NCBI RefSeq assembly: GCF_030676415.1
Contig: NZ_JAUUTW010000003.1
Location: forward strand, 248,001-312,000
Direction of reading: 5' to 3'
Source: Peribacillus frigoritolerans
GTDB taxonomy: Bacteria; Bacillota; Bacilli; Bacillales; DSM-1321
DNA length: 64,000 nucleotides
Shown: piece after piece, positions 27,017-34,892 of the stretch
How positions within the stretch are numbered: position 1 is the stretch's first letter
How the letters are laid out: every line of letters starts with the position of its first letter
Position numbers and translations under genes: made by a program
Notes under the pieces: model-generated
Seen by the model: the letters and a program-made list of their open reading frames with translations, nothing else
Told to the model about the DNA's origin: nothing
Database searches by the model: none

Positions 27017-27487
27017 TTAATCCCAAACGCTGATTCTAGGGACTCCAGCAGTTCTTAAATAGTCCAATAATTGACCAGTATGTACCGACTCATGATAAGC
27101 GATTCTTAGCAACATGTCTCCTAAATCCCTGATATATCCTACATCAGAGCGATCAATTTTAATATTGGATAAGTCGTTTTCGCTGAAGGATATGATTGTT
27201 TCCAAAAAATCACGCCTGTAAGGTTCAGCAAAGTTTAATTCCGCTTCTACAGAGATAAGTGGCTGTTTTTCATATGGTGATTCATAAACGGGTAAGCTGC
27301 CTTGATTTTTAATAGATAAATGATAGTAATGCTCACTATCAAGGACATGTCTAACCATTTCTAAACAGCTCATTGCCTTGTCGTCCGGTTTCCAATGGAG
27401 TGTGCCTTTAGGTATTGAAGTCCATAGTTTAATGTTTCTTCTTCTAACCTCTTCCAGATTTAAGATGATTAGTTCTATCGATTTCAT
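27017..27487 (-). CDS. DinB/YfiT-like putative metal-dependent four-helix protein
   Basis: The 156-residue protein has the DinB-fold histidine pattern: MVRHVLDSEHYY (first His near 43-49) and a late AYHESVHTGQLLDYLR, where two His residues would complete a metal site. The family includes thiol-dependent transferases (BshC-unrelated BstA/YfiT type) and many proteins of unknown role. The start at ATG 27487 is preceded by AAGGGGAG; the longer frame from 27517 has no ribosome site. Monocistronic, with its own terminator and no informative neighbours. Confidence 0.8.
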   Translation of the reverse strand: MKSIELIILNLEEVRRRNIKLWTSIPKGTLHWKPDDKAMSCLEMVRHVLDSEHYYHLSIKNQGSLPVYESPYEKQPLISVEAELNFAEPYRRDFLETIISFSENDLSNIKIDRSDVGYIRDLGDMLLRIAYHESVHTGQLLDYLRTAGVPRISVWD

Positions 27488-27807
27488 AGTATCTCCCCTT
27501 TTAGCAGGTATACACACACTATAGCACGAATGAATGCCGGAAATATGGAATCATTTTGAAAATATAGAGAATTTAACGATCAACTTGAGGTAGTTAATTT
27601 ATGGCGTATTCCTTCTGTTATCTATAGTGCCGCTCCAGTTAATTCAATAGATAACCGTATGCTATGCCAGTTTTTACTGGTTGCCATTTTTAAAAAGTGA
27701 TCTTAAATTGCAAGTGATGGGGGTTTTAAAGAAAGGTTGATGAGACGACCGGGAAAATGCCTATAATCCGTGTAGAATTTACAGGCGATTTCATTCCCTA
27801 GTTTTGT

Positions 27808-27864
27808 AAGGAGGAACACATGATTCATATATCCGTATAATACTAATATCTCTTATTAGTATTA
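27808..27864 (+). other. Six-codon open frame with strong ribosome site overlapping a perfect hairpin
   Basis: AAGGAGG at 27808-27814 precedes ATG 27820. The frame encodes MIHISV and stops at 27838-27840. The stop is the first triplet of a perfect inverted repeat TAATACTAATA (27838-27848)/TATTAGTATTA (27854-27864). The layout is that of a leader peptide plus attenuator, but no plus-strand gene follows until 28990. It may be a remnant of a gene start. The rest of 27488-28003 holds nothing else I can support. Confidence 0.3.
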
Positions 27865-28003
27865 TTATCAGACAGAGAAGGCCAGTTAATGAAGGGTAAA
27901 ACAGATGAATGATTCGTATTAGTTGTGCACTGTATTACAAGATTAGAATGTATTTTGATCGATCTTTCTTCTTATTTACGCTATAAGCTTCAAGAGACCC
28001 TTC

Positions 28004-28420
28004 TTAAATCAGTGATTGAATTAGAATGTCATCATGATAAATTAAAATCGGTTTAAAACCAAGGGCTCTAAACTTTTGTAATGCTTCAGGGTTATTTTTG
28101 TTCACGAAACCGGACACTACAAGGATCCCTTTTTTTCTCACATAAGTTACTAGTTCTGGTAAAAGGGATTGCAAAATTCCCTTTCCTCTATATTTCTTGT
28201 CAAGTACTACATAATTAATATGAGCCACTTTATATAAATAAAGATTATAACAAAGAAATCCTACTACTTTACCTTTATCATTACAAATCACGAGTACCTT
28301 GTGTGACTTTTTCAGAATTTCATTCACTTTATCGGACGAAACCCGAAAATTTTTTACCGTAATATCCGTTAATTTCTTTATATCCTTTTTAGGATTCCAG
28401 TCTCGAAAAAAATACATCAT
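28004..28420 (-). CDS. GNAT family N-acetyltransferase
   Basis: The 138-residue protein has the GNAT core: beta strands around KVVGFLCYNLY, VAHINYVVLDKKYRGKGILQSLL with the R-G-K-G acetyl-CoA pyrophosphate loop, and FVNKNNPEALQKFRALGFKP near the end, where an Asn and the F-x-x-L-G-F motif close the fold. It would transfer an acetyl group from acetyl-CoA to an unknown amine. The ATGATG start is preceded by AAAGGAG. Single gene on the minus strand. Confidence 0.82.
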   Translation of the reverse strand: MMYFFRDWNPKKDIKKLTDITVKNFRVSSDKVNEILKKSHKVLVICNDKGKVVGFLCYNLYLYKVAHINYVVLDKKYRGKGILQSLLPELVTYVRKKGILVVSGFVNKNNPEALQKFRALGFKPILIYHDDILIQSLI

Positions 28421-28523
28421 AACTTCTCCTTTTATCTCTATTAGATATAACAGTTATTCACTAGAAATATATAGCCGGTACATGTAAATACATAACCAAA
28501 ATTCAGAAAACTGGATTCAACAC

Positions 28524-28555
28524 GGAATCCCTTTAGATTAGTCCAAAGGGATTCC
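28524..28555. repeat. Perfect inverted repeat, possible terminator
   Basis: GGAATCCCTTT (28524-28534) and AAAGGGATTCC (28545-28555) form an 11-bp stem with a 10-nt loop between two minus-strand genes. No clear T-tract follows on either strand, so termination is uncertain. Confidence 0.5.
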
Positions 28556-28580
28556 ATGTTAATCTTAAAAAAGCAACCTT

Positions 28581-28766
28581 CTAATTTTCAAATTCTTTGA
28601 CAGAAGTGGGTTGCTTGATAGAAGTAGGTTCCTTAATTGAAGTACCTCTATTATTGTTTAATAAATTTTCTAAGACTCTTCTCAAGGCAGACCTAAGGCT
28701 GCTATTGCCATTTCCAGAATTGCTATTTCCAGAATTACCAGTTCTTCTTAGCTTTTTGTTTGACAC
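28581..28766 (-). CDS. Small low-complexity hypothetical protein
   Basis: The protein has about 61 residues if it starts at GTG 28766, which lies about 9 nt after AAAGGGG; an in-frame ATG at 28775 overlaps that site. A basic N-terminus is followed by an Asn/Gly/Ser stretch (NSGNSNSGNGNSS), an amphipathic helix (LRSALRRVLENLLNNN) and three tandem copies of the hexad TS(I/V)K(E/Q)P. It has no membrane segment and no recognised family. Composition recalls small spore or matrix proteins, but this is only an impression. It stands alone between the GNAT and epimerase genes. Confidence 0.5.
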   Translation of the reverse strand: MSNKKLRRTGNSGNSNSGNGNSSLRSALRRVLENLLNNNRGTSIKEPTSIKQPTSVKEFEN

Positions 28767-28989
28767 TGAAATCATCCCCTTTGTTTTATAAATTTCCACA
28801 TTACTAAATTATGTGTTAATATTCCTTTTTGCTTGGACAAGTTCACCAATTGCACAGTGGTATGTTATGTATTCTTGCTACTATTTAATGTAATAATATG
28901 GTATAATTTTGTGAATTACTTCACATAAAAAGGGTATCACTCGTTATTATTCGTACTATCTAACTCATAAACGAAAGAGGGTTGGTTAT

Positions 28990-29880
28990 ATGCTGAAGAA
29001 AGTGGTTTTAGCTGGAGGGACTGGTTTTGTCGGTCAATACTTTGAAAAGCATTTCAGGAATTTGGGATATGAGGTAAGGATCATCTCCAGGCAAACCCCG
29101 CATACTGGCTGGGAAGATAAAGAAGGAATAATTGAAACGATCGATAATTCGGATATGTTAATCAACCTAGCAGGAAAAACGGTCAATTGCCGCTACAATG
29201 CCAAGAATAAGAAAGAAATATTGGATTCACGAACTGATACGACTGAAGTGCTGGGTAAGGCGATTGAACAATGTGAAAATCCTCCTTCATTATGGATAAA
29301 CTCAAGTACGGCAACGATATACAGGCATGCTGTAGATAAACCAATGACGGAGGAGGATGGTGTAATCGGTTCAGGCTTTTCTGTAGATGTTGCGAAAGCG
29401 TGGGAGCGCTCATTTTTCGATTTCCGATTACCTAAAACGAGACAAATTGCTTTACGAATCGCCATTGTATTGGGAGATGGGGGAGTGATGACCCCGTATA
29501 GGAATTTGGTTAAATTCGGACTGGGAGGCCATCAAGGATCAGGAAGTCAGAAATTCAGTTGGATACATATAGAAGATTTATTTAACATTGTCCTTTTTCT
29601 GAGAAAGAATCAGGAGTTGAGCGGGGTGTTCAATTGTTCATCGCCGCATCCAGTAACAAATCGTGAATTGATGGCTCATTTGAGAAAGTTCATGAATATT
29701 AGGATAGGACTGCCCTGTCCAACACCCATGCTTGAAATGGGGGCTTTCTTTATGGGGACCGAAACGGAATTGATATTAAAAAGCCGGTGGGTCATACCTG
29801 AGAGATTGGAAAAAGCGGGGTATGCATTTAAATTCCATCATCTTGATGAGGCTCTGGAACAGATACTGATGAATTCTTAA
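28990..29880 (+). CDS. TIGR01777-family NAD(P)-dependent epimerase-like protein
   Basis: The 296-residue protein starts with the Rossmann motif GGTGFVG and ends with the DUF1731-type C-terminus (HLDEALEQIL). Internal landmarks LINLAGKTVNCRYN, WINSSTATIYRHA, LRIAIVLGDGGVM and FSWIHIEDL are typical of the YfhF/SulA-like family (atypical SDR). The usual catalytic Tyr-x-x-x-Lys is not apparent, as is common in this family, and its role is unknown. A paralogue (yfhF) lies at 54737-55657. It lies 62 nt before the aminotransferase on the same strand; no terminator separates them, so co-transcription is possible. Confidence 0.85.
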   Translation: MLKKVVLAGGTGFVGQYFEKHFRNLGYEVRIISRQTPHTGWEDKEGIIETIDNSDMLINLAGKTVNCRYNAKNKKEILDSRTDTTEVLGKAIEQCENPPSLWINSSTATIYRHAVDKPMTEEDGVIGSGFSVDVAKAWERSFFDFRLPKTRQIALRIAIVLGDGGVMTPYRNLVKFGLGGHQGSGSQKFSWIHIEDLFNIVLFLRKNQELSGVFNCSSPHPVTNRELMAHLRKFMNIRIGLPCPTPMLEMGAFFMGTETELILKSRWVIPERLEKAGYAFKFHHLDEALEQILMNS

Positions 29881-29942
29881 AATAATCGAGATTGATTGCT
29901 ATAATGATAGATAGAAAATCATTAATGGAGGGGAATAGTAGA

Positions 29943-31121
29943 ATGAATATGACTCCATCCGAAAAAGTCGGAAGATTCACAACAGGGATATTTTCAGAGT
30001 TGGCGACCCGCAAGCAGGATGCAATGAAACGAGGGCTGGATGTTATTGATTTGAGTGTAGGAAGTCCGGATTTACCACCGCCTGATTTTGTAGTGGATAC
30101 GCTAGTGAAGTATGCGCAGGATCCCAATTCCTACGGGTATACGTTAAAAGGTACGCCTGAATTCCATGAGGCAGTCCGGTATTTTTATCGGATGCGTTAT
30201 GGGGTGGAGCTGGATGCAGAAAGGGAAGTCCTCCAACTGATGGGATCGCAGGATGGCCTTGCACACTTGGCAACGGCGATGATAAACCCTGGAGATTATG
30301 TGCTGGTGCCAGATCCGGGATATCCAATTTATGAAGCGAGTGTAAAGCTTGCCGGCGGAATCATTCATCCGATGCCGCTTACTGCCGAAAATGGATTCCT
30401 GCCGCAATTCGACGGTATTCCGGATGAAATAGTGAAAAAGACCAAAATGATGATCATCAGTTATCCAGGAAATCCTGTCACTGCCCTTGCTGATGAAGCT
30501 TTCTTTTCGGAAGTCATAACATTTGCGAAAAAGAACGAGATCATGGTGGTTCACGATTTTGCTTATTCCGAGTTGATTTTTGATGATCATCCGCAAATTA
30601 GTTTTATGTCCATTCCTGGTGCCAAGGAAGTGGGGATTGAATTTAACTCACTTTCCAAAACTTTTAATATGGCCGGCTGCCGCATTGGGTATGCAGTGGG
30701 CAATCGAGAGGCGCTGAACATCCTGGGAACGCTGAAATCACACATCGATTATGGGGTTTTTTATCCTATTCAAAAAGCTGCCGAGATGGCGTTAACTTCC
30801 AATCTTTCGCTGCTATCCGAACAGGTTAAGGAATACCAGTCCCGACGTGATGCCTTGATATCAGGACTTGCGGAAGGGGGATGGCATGTGCCGAAAACCG
30901 CAGCTACCATGTTTATTTGGGCCCAAATTCCTGTTGGCTGGAAATCACGGGATTTTGCCTATGCATTGATTGAAAAAGCAGGGGTAACGGTCGTCCCAGG
31001 CGATGCTTTTGGGAAGCAGGGTGAAGGGTATGTCAGGATGGCCTTGGTCCAGCCGGCCGAGAGATTGACAGAAGCTGCTGAACGGATCAGATTGTTTTTG
31101 GAGGAAAAAATTGGAGTTTGA
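29943..31121 (+). CDS. PLP-dependent class I/II aminotransferase (LL-DAP/alanine-type)
   Basis: This fold-type I aminotransferase has DLSVGSPDLPPP at the N-terminus, YGYTLKGTPEFHEAV, the NPG-like SYPGNPVTA with the PLP-contacting Asn, the HDFAYSEL Asp/Tyr pair, the Schiff-base lysine in NSLSKTFNMAGCRIGY, and a C-terminal GEGYVRMAL with the carboxylate-binding Arg. It resembles enzymes annotated as LL-diaminopimelate or alanine aminotransferases in Bacillus; the substrate is not certain. The start at ATG 29943 has GGAGGGG upstream, whereas 29892 lacks one. A terminator follows. Confidence 0.88.
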   Translation: MNMTPSEKVGRFTTGIFSELATRKQDAMKRGLDVIDLSVGSPDLPPPDFVVDTLVKYAQDPNSYGYTLKGTPEFHEAVRYFYRMRYGVELDAEREVLQLMGSQDGLAHLATAMINPGDYVLVPDPGYPIYEASVKLAGGIIHPMPLTAENGFLPQFDGIPDEIVKKTKMMIISYPGNPVTALADEAFFSEVITFAKKNEIMVVHDFAYSELIFDDHPQISFMSIPGAKEVGIEFNSLSKTFNMAGCRIGYAVGNREALNILGTLKSHIDYGVFYPIQKAAEMALTSNLSLLSEQVKEYQSRRDALISGLAEGGWHVPKTAATMFIWAQIPVGWKSRDFAYALIEKAGVTVVPGDAFGKQGEGYVRMALVQPAERLTEAAERIRLFLEEKIGV

Positions 31122-31151
31122 AAAATCCAGCATTTAATATATTCAGGTTTT

Positions 31152-31192
31152 AAGAACGCTCGATCACGGATCGGACGTTCTTTCTTTTTATT
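31152..31192 (+). terminator. Terminator of the aminotransferase gene
   Basis: AAGAACG-CT-CGATC pairs with GATCG-GA-CGTTCTT, followed by TCTTTTTATTTT. Confidence 0.8.
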
Positions 31193-31211
31193 TTCCCATT
31201 TTTATGGGGCA

Positions 31212-31352
31212 GTGACTACCAATTCAGCTATAGAGGCAGAAGCTTATTTTCTAAAGCAAGGAATCAACTGGCACGCTGAGGAGTATATAGAGCTTGAGGA
31301 AGTTGTTACTTACTTTGAGGCGCTCTCTAGTGTTTTAAAAAAACTACTTTGA
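31212..31352 (+). CDS. Possible 46-residue acidic small protein or gene remnant
   Basis: A GTG-started frame encodes a Glu-rich, helical sequence (EAEAYFLKQGINWHAEEYIE, then EEVVTYFEALSSVLKKLL). It stops 12 nt before a good terminator. The frame is open further upstream without a start, and the only ribosome-like site (TGGGG) is close to the GTG. It could be a genuine small protein or the C-terminal end of a lost gene. No family recognised. Confidence 0.35.
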   Translation: MTTNSAIEAEAYFLKQGINWHAEEYIELEEVVTYFEALSSVLKKLL

Positions 31353-31364
31353 AGTTTAAGAGAA

Positions 31365-31391
31365 GGTCCATCCTCGGATGGGCTTTTTTAT
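31365..31391 (+). terminator. Terminator after the 46-codon frame
   Basis: GGTCCATCC and GGATGGGC form a tight stem-loop followed by TTTTTTA. Confidence 0.8.
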
Positions 31392-31523
31392 TGTTATGAA
31401 TACTAGAGCGATAGATTATTAATGGAATTGCCGAACGTAAAAAGGACAAGCCGCATAATATATAGCAAGTTCGCAACAATCTTCAATGAAGCGGACTTAA
31501 TTTGATAGAGAGGGGGAAAAGCA

Positions 31524-31796
31524 ATGATCAACTGGAAAGTGCGTCTTAAGAATCCGACGTTTATATTCACGGTACTCCTTCCTGGGCTATTATTATTGGC
31601 GCAGATGGTTGCCGCGTTCATAAACAATTTCATTACCCCTATAGGCTTTACCATTACTGATGATGCATTGAACGGGGCTTTAGGCATCATTAACTTCATA
31701 GCGCTTACATTCTTTGGGGTCGGCGGTGTGGTCGATCATACCACTAAAGGTCTAAGCGACAGTGAGAATGCTCGACAATACAAGGATCCTAAGTAA
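31524..31796 (+). CDS. Phage holin of the phi LC3 type
   Basis: The 90-residue protein has two membrane segments: IFTVLLPGLLLLAQMVAAF after an N-terminal INWKVRLKNPTF, and ALGIINFIALTFFGVGGVVDHTTKGLSDS. This order and the D-x-T-T-K-G-L-x-D-S tail are characteristic of phi LC3 holins, which open the membrane for endolysin during phage release. No endolysin, tail or other phage gene is adjacent, so it is a domesticated or stranded gene. The ribosome site is GAGAGGGGG before the ATG, and a strong terminator follows. Confidence 0.88.
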   Translation: MINWKVRLKNPTFIFTVLLPGLLLLAQMVAAFINNFITPIGFTITDDALNGALGIINFIALTFFGVGGVVDHTTKGLSDSENARQYKDPK

Positions 31797-31834
31797 TGGG
31801 CACTATTCTTTCATATATTGAAGAGTAGAATATA

Positions 31835-31888
31835 CCAGATAACACCGTACTAGTTACAAAACGGTGTTATCTGGTTATTTGTTTTTTG
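31835..31888 (+). terminator. Terminator of the holin gene
   Basis: CCAGATAACACCGT (31835-31848) pairs with ACGGTGTTATCTGG (31861-31874), a perfect 14-bp stem followed by TTATTTGTTTTTT. Confidence 0.9.
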
Positions 31889-31992
31889 GCAGAGATGATG
31901 ATGGCCGAATTAAAAATGATTTTTGGTCTGAAAACCGAAATGCAACATACATTTAAAATTGTGGTTCATTTTCAGTTTGGGGAGGAAAAAGA

Positions 31993-32472
31993 ATGAGTTA
32001 TAGTTTACCAGTTTCAAAATGGTTTGCAGCCATAGTTTTAATCGGAGCATTATTGACGGCATTCATATTCAGTCCGGCTAATGCTTCAGCCTCTATCAAT
32101 TATGGTGATGAAGTTGCCGCTTTGGCAAAGAAGCAGGTGGGAAGCAAATATAAATATGGGGGGACGACACCAAAAGGATTTGATGCTAGCGGTCTTACCC
32201 AGTATGTATATAAAAATGCCGCCACAGAAATGAAGATTCCAAGAACGAGTGCGGAACAGTATAAAACCGGAAAGGCCGTGAAGCAAAAAGATTTAAAAGC
32301 GGGAGATTTGGTCTTCTATGCGACAGGTAAGAAAGGGCAGGTCTCTTTTGTGGGAATCTATTATGGAAATGGTACATTTGTCGGAACCACCACCAAAGGA
32401 GTCAAGGTGGTCAAAATGAGTGATAAGTATTGGAAAGAAAAATATATAGGGGCAAAACGAGTCATTAAGTAA
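31993..32472 (+). CDS. Secreted NlpC/P60-fold protein lacking catalytic residues (pseudoenzyme)
   Basis: The 159-residue protein has a signal peptide (hydrophobic residues about 10-27, cut near ANASA) and a single NlpC/P60 domain: AKKQVGSKYKYGGTTPKGFD, RTSAEQY, DLKAGDLVFY, VGIYYGNG and YIGAKRV. In active peptidoglycan peptidases the motif is GFDCSG; here it is GFDASG (Ala65, codon GCT at 32185). The expected His in (S)HVGIY is Phe119, and the third polar residue position is Gly131. All three catalytic positions are thus replaced while the fold is well kept, so it more likely binds cell wall or a partner than cuts. GGGGAGG precedes the ATG. Confidence 0.88.
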   Translation: MSYSLPVSKWFAAIVLIGALLTAFIFSPANASASINYGDEVAALAKKQVGSKYKYGGTTPKGFDASGLTQYVYKNAATEMKIPRTSAEQYKTGKAVKQKDLKAGDLVFYATGKKGQVSFVGIYYGNGTFVGTTTKGVKVVKMSDKYWKEKYIGAKRVIK

Positions 32473-32501
32473 CAATCTGATGTTCATATGAAAAAAGTCC
32501 A

Positions 32502-32538
32502 GCAAAAAGAGCATCGAAAAACCGATGCTCTTTTTGCT
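32502..32538. terminator. Bidirectional terminator
   Basis: AGCAAAAAGAGCATCG and CGATGCTCTTTTTGCT form a perfect stem between convergent genes, with T-rich 3' arms in both directions. Confidence 0.85.
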
Positions 32539-32556
32539 AGTCATCTCCGGGGTCCA

Positions 32557-33093
32557 TCATTCAATGATGATATCCGTTAAAACAACATGGCCATTACGAA
32601 CCTTTACTACGGCCACTGAAGGATTGGCCAATGCGTCCTTCTCCATTTCCTTTGCCTTTTCTTCGGATGCGAAATAATTGTCCAGACCGTATCTGATCTG
32701 AATGGTTTCAGCATTTTGCAGGTCATATGGGATTTCCAATTCCCCTTTTAGGTAAACGCCTTTGCCGGGTTTTTCTTTTGTTACGTAATCGACATCGTAT
32801 AGTCCATCAGTGTTTTGTTTTAAACGTACATATACCTTTTTATAATCACCCATATTTCTTGTATTGAACTCGGTTTTAATCGAGTCATCGACTTGTGATG
32901 GCTTAACGGATTCAATTTCGTATTTCAAAGCCACATAGCTTCCCCTAAACAAGTCAGTCGGGTCGACCGGGGCTGTTTTGATCTTGATTACATCACCTGT
33001 CATTGTTGTCCAGACAGGAGGAAACGCCAAGACTAATAGAATCAAGACTGGTATGGAAAATACGATGAGTGGCCGGAATGATGGATTACTCAT
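32557..33093 (-). CDS. GDYXXLXY-domain membrane-anchored protein
   Basis: The 178-residue protein has one N-terminal membrane segment (LIVFSIPVLILLVLAFPPVW) and an outside domain. The domain contains RGSYVALKYEI, a variant of the family's GDYxxLxY signature in which Asp is Ser, and a late RYGLDNYFA segment. The function of the family is unknown, but its genes commonly sit beside DUF2157 membrane proteins, as here. The start at ATG 33093 has AGGAGGGG and overlaps the upstream DUF2157 gene by 8 nt, implying translational coupling. The longer frame from 33195 overlaps it too far. Confidence 0.82.
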   Translation of the reverse strand: MSNPSFRPLIVFSIPVLILLVLAFPPVWTTMTGDVIKIKTAPVDPTDLFRGSYVALKYEIESVKPSQVDDSIKTEFNTRNMGDYKKVYVRLKQNTDGLYDVDYVTKEKPGKGVYLKGELEIPYDLQNAETIQIRYGLDNYFASEEKAKEMEKDALANPSVAVVKVRNGHVVLTDIIIE

Positions 33094-34144
33094 TGAGTTC
33101 CCCTCCTTTTTTTCGTTGATTTTCAAAGAAGAAGCCAAAACCGATAAGCATGATTCCACCGATGATGAATGTAAGCGATTTTGGCAGGAAGTCAAAGGAG
33201 TAGATATAATATCTGAAAATCAATGCACATATTATCACGATGCTGGTCAAACTGCCTTTAAGAATGAGATAAAGCAGGAAAACGAAATAAGCTAAAGGAA
33301 ACCAGATTGAAAAATCAAAGGTAAGGAAGAGTGCGGTAATACCATGTAAGATATGCCCTTGGATGTGTGTGATATTTTGTAATTTGGCTCTTACCGGAAT
33401 ATAGGCAAGCACGATTCCCAGTACAAACAGAATGGAAAGCACAATCGTATTCGAATTTTCAAAACCGGACTTCGGCACGAATTCCATTAGAAATAAGGCA
33501 ATTGTATTGATGGCTAAAGCGTTAATGAAAAAGGTCAGATATTTTGGGTAATCGAATTTCTTTAACAAAATGTATAAAGCCGGTAGAAATACAAGAATGG
33601 CAAGCGGATAAGATGTTTCATCAACGAATATACTTCCGTTCATATAAATGAAAAGCAGGAAAGATGTAAAAAGGATGATAAAGACATCCTTCAAATAGTA
33701 TCCAATGAATACCGTTCCTATCGCCCATAATAAAAAGGAACTGTTGAAATTGATGCTAATGTTAAACATCTGCTCGATTAGAAAAATCCCTGCACCAAAG
33801 ATCAGAATACCTGCATAATGCAGACTTCGTGACGTTTTGGGAAAGCGTACCTGCACCTTCACGCCAGCAAAGTTCACTCCGATGAGGCATGCAATGATAA
33901 GCAGGAATTTAACCGCTTTACTTAAATAGATCCAGTTACTGGCTACGAAGGTCAATACGCCTAAACCTAAAAGAAGTGCCCCAATGGATAATAGAATAGT
34001 GATGAAGCTCAAATTACCTTTTACATCATAGGAACCTAACATCCTCACTTTCTCTTGCTGGGAGATGACTCCTTCCTTTTCAAGGTAATTAAATTCATGT
34101 TCAAGAAACTCGAATTGCTTTTTTGTTATTTCTTTATTGGCCAA
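33086..34144 (-). CDS. DUF2157 polytopic membrane protein
   Basis: An N-terminal soluble helix pair (ITKKQFEFLEHEFNYLEKEGVISQQEK), typical of DUF2157, is followed by about ten membrane segments. The first, ITILLSIGALLLGLGVLTFVASNW, carries the family pattern. The best start is TTG 34144, because the GGGGGAG ribosome site lies inside the longer GTG-started frame. It forms an operon with the GDYXXLXY gene and is divergent from a padR gene; three CAGTAC elements lie in the shared promoter region. Its role is unknown; membrane or envelope stress is a guess from the PadR link. Confidence 0.82.
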   Translation of the reverse strand: MANKEITKKQFEFLEHEFNYLEKEGVISQQEKVRMLGSYDVKGNLSFITILLSIGALLLGLGVLTFVASNWIYLSKAVKFLLIIACLIGVNFAGVKVQVRFPKTSRSLHYAGILIFGAGIFLIEQMFNISINFNSSFLLWAIGTVFIGYYLKDVFIILFTSFLLFIYMNGSIFVDETSYPLAILVFLPALYILLKKFDYPKYLTFFINALAINTIALFLMEFVPKSGFENSNTIVLSILFVLGIVLAYIPVRAKLQNITHIQGHILHGITALFLTFDFSIWFPLAYFVFLLYLILKGSLTSIVIICALIFRYYIYSFDFLPKSLTFIIGGIMLIGFGFFFENQRKKGGELNE

Positions 34145-34260
34145 AGTAACTCCCCCTTCCACATTTTACTATTATACATCGTATTCTTTTGCAGCTTTGA
34201 ATATAATGTTAATTTTCTTCTACCCTTATTGGAATGCATGTAAGACCAAAAAAACATTTT

Positions 34261-34348
34261 CAGTACCTTGCAATGAACAGTACCATGTGGTAAATTATTT
34301 ACATAAGATGTATTGTTCGGTGTTCAGTACTGTTTATTGAACTATACT
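34261..34348. promoter_or_regulatory. Divergent promoter region with candidate PadR operators
   Basis: CAGTAC occurs at 34261-34266, 34278-34283 and 34325-34330; the last lies in TTCAGTACTGTT, a partial palindrome. TATACT (34343-34348) is a reasonable -10 box for padR, with the weak -35 TGTTCA overlapping the last element, as expected for autorepression. The other two elements are nearer the divergent DUF2157 operon. Confidence 0.45.
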
Positions 34349-34377
34349 AAAAGACTCTTGGAAGGAGTGATGGTGCT

Positions 34378-34704
34378 ATGAATGTACAATTTAAGAAAGG
34401 TGTCCTGGAACTATGTGTCCTGGTCTTATTGGATAAGCAGGATCGCTATGGCTATGAACTTGTACAGAAGATTTCGGATCAAATTGAAATATCGGAAGGG
34501 TCTGTATATCCACTTTTACGACGATTGACGAAGGAAGAGTATTTTACGACTTATTTGCAGGAATCAACAGAAGGGCCTCCACGCAAGTATTATAAGTTAA
34601 CCGACAAAGGCCGGAGATACCTTCAAGAGCTGCTGTTGGAATGGAATGAATTTTCGAATGGGGTCAACCAATTAATCAAGGAAGGTGTGAACCGATTAGT
34701 TTGA
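34378..34704 (+). CDS. PadR-family transcriptional regulator
   Basis: The 108-residue protein is a PadR winged helix: [23 protein letters not shown], the recognition helix region [14 protein letters not shown], and the wing [20 protein letters not shown]. The PadR-s2 subgroup has this short length with one C-terminal dimer helix. Such regulators usually repress a neighbouring membrane-protein operon and themselves; the divergent DUF2157-GDYXXLXY pair is the likely target. GGAAGGAG lies before the ATG. Confidence 0.9.
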   Translation: MNVQFKKGVLELCVLVLLDKQDRYGYELVQKISDQIEISEGSVYPLLRRLTKEEYFTTYLQESTEGPPRKYYKLTDKGRRYLQELLLEWNEFSNGVNQLIKEGVNRLV

Positions 34705-34766
34705 ATACGGAAGGTAAGTGGACGGAAATGATCATGTCAGCTTTTCATTATGAATGTTAAAGGAGG

Positions 34767-34794
34767 AGCCCGGTGTCATACTGGGCTTTTATTT
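34767..34794 (+). terminator. Terminator of padR
   Basis: AGCCCGG and CTGGGCT pair (one G-T) around a 7-nt loop, followed by TTTATTT. Confidence 0.75.
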
Positions 34795-34892
34795 ATATAT
34801 ATATATTTAGGTACACGAAATAAATCATTCGCTTATTTTAACCAATTTTAGTAAACTGGCAATGACTATTATAAATTAGAAGGTGAAGGGAT

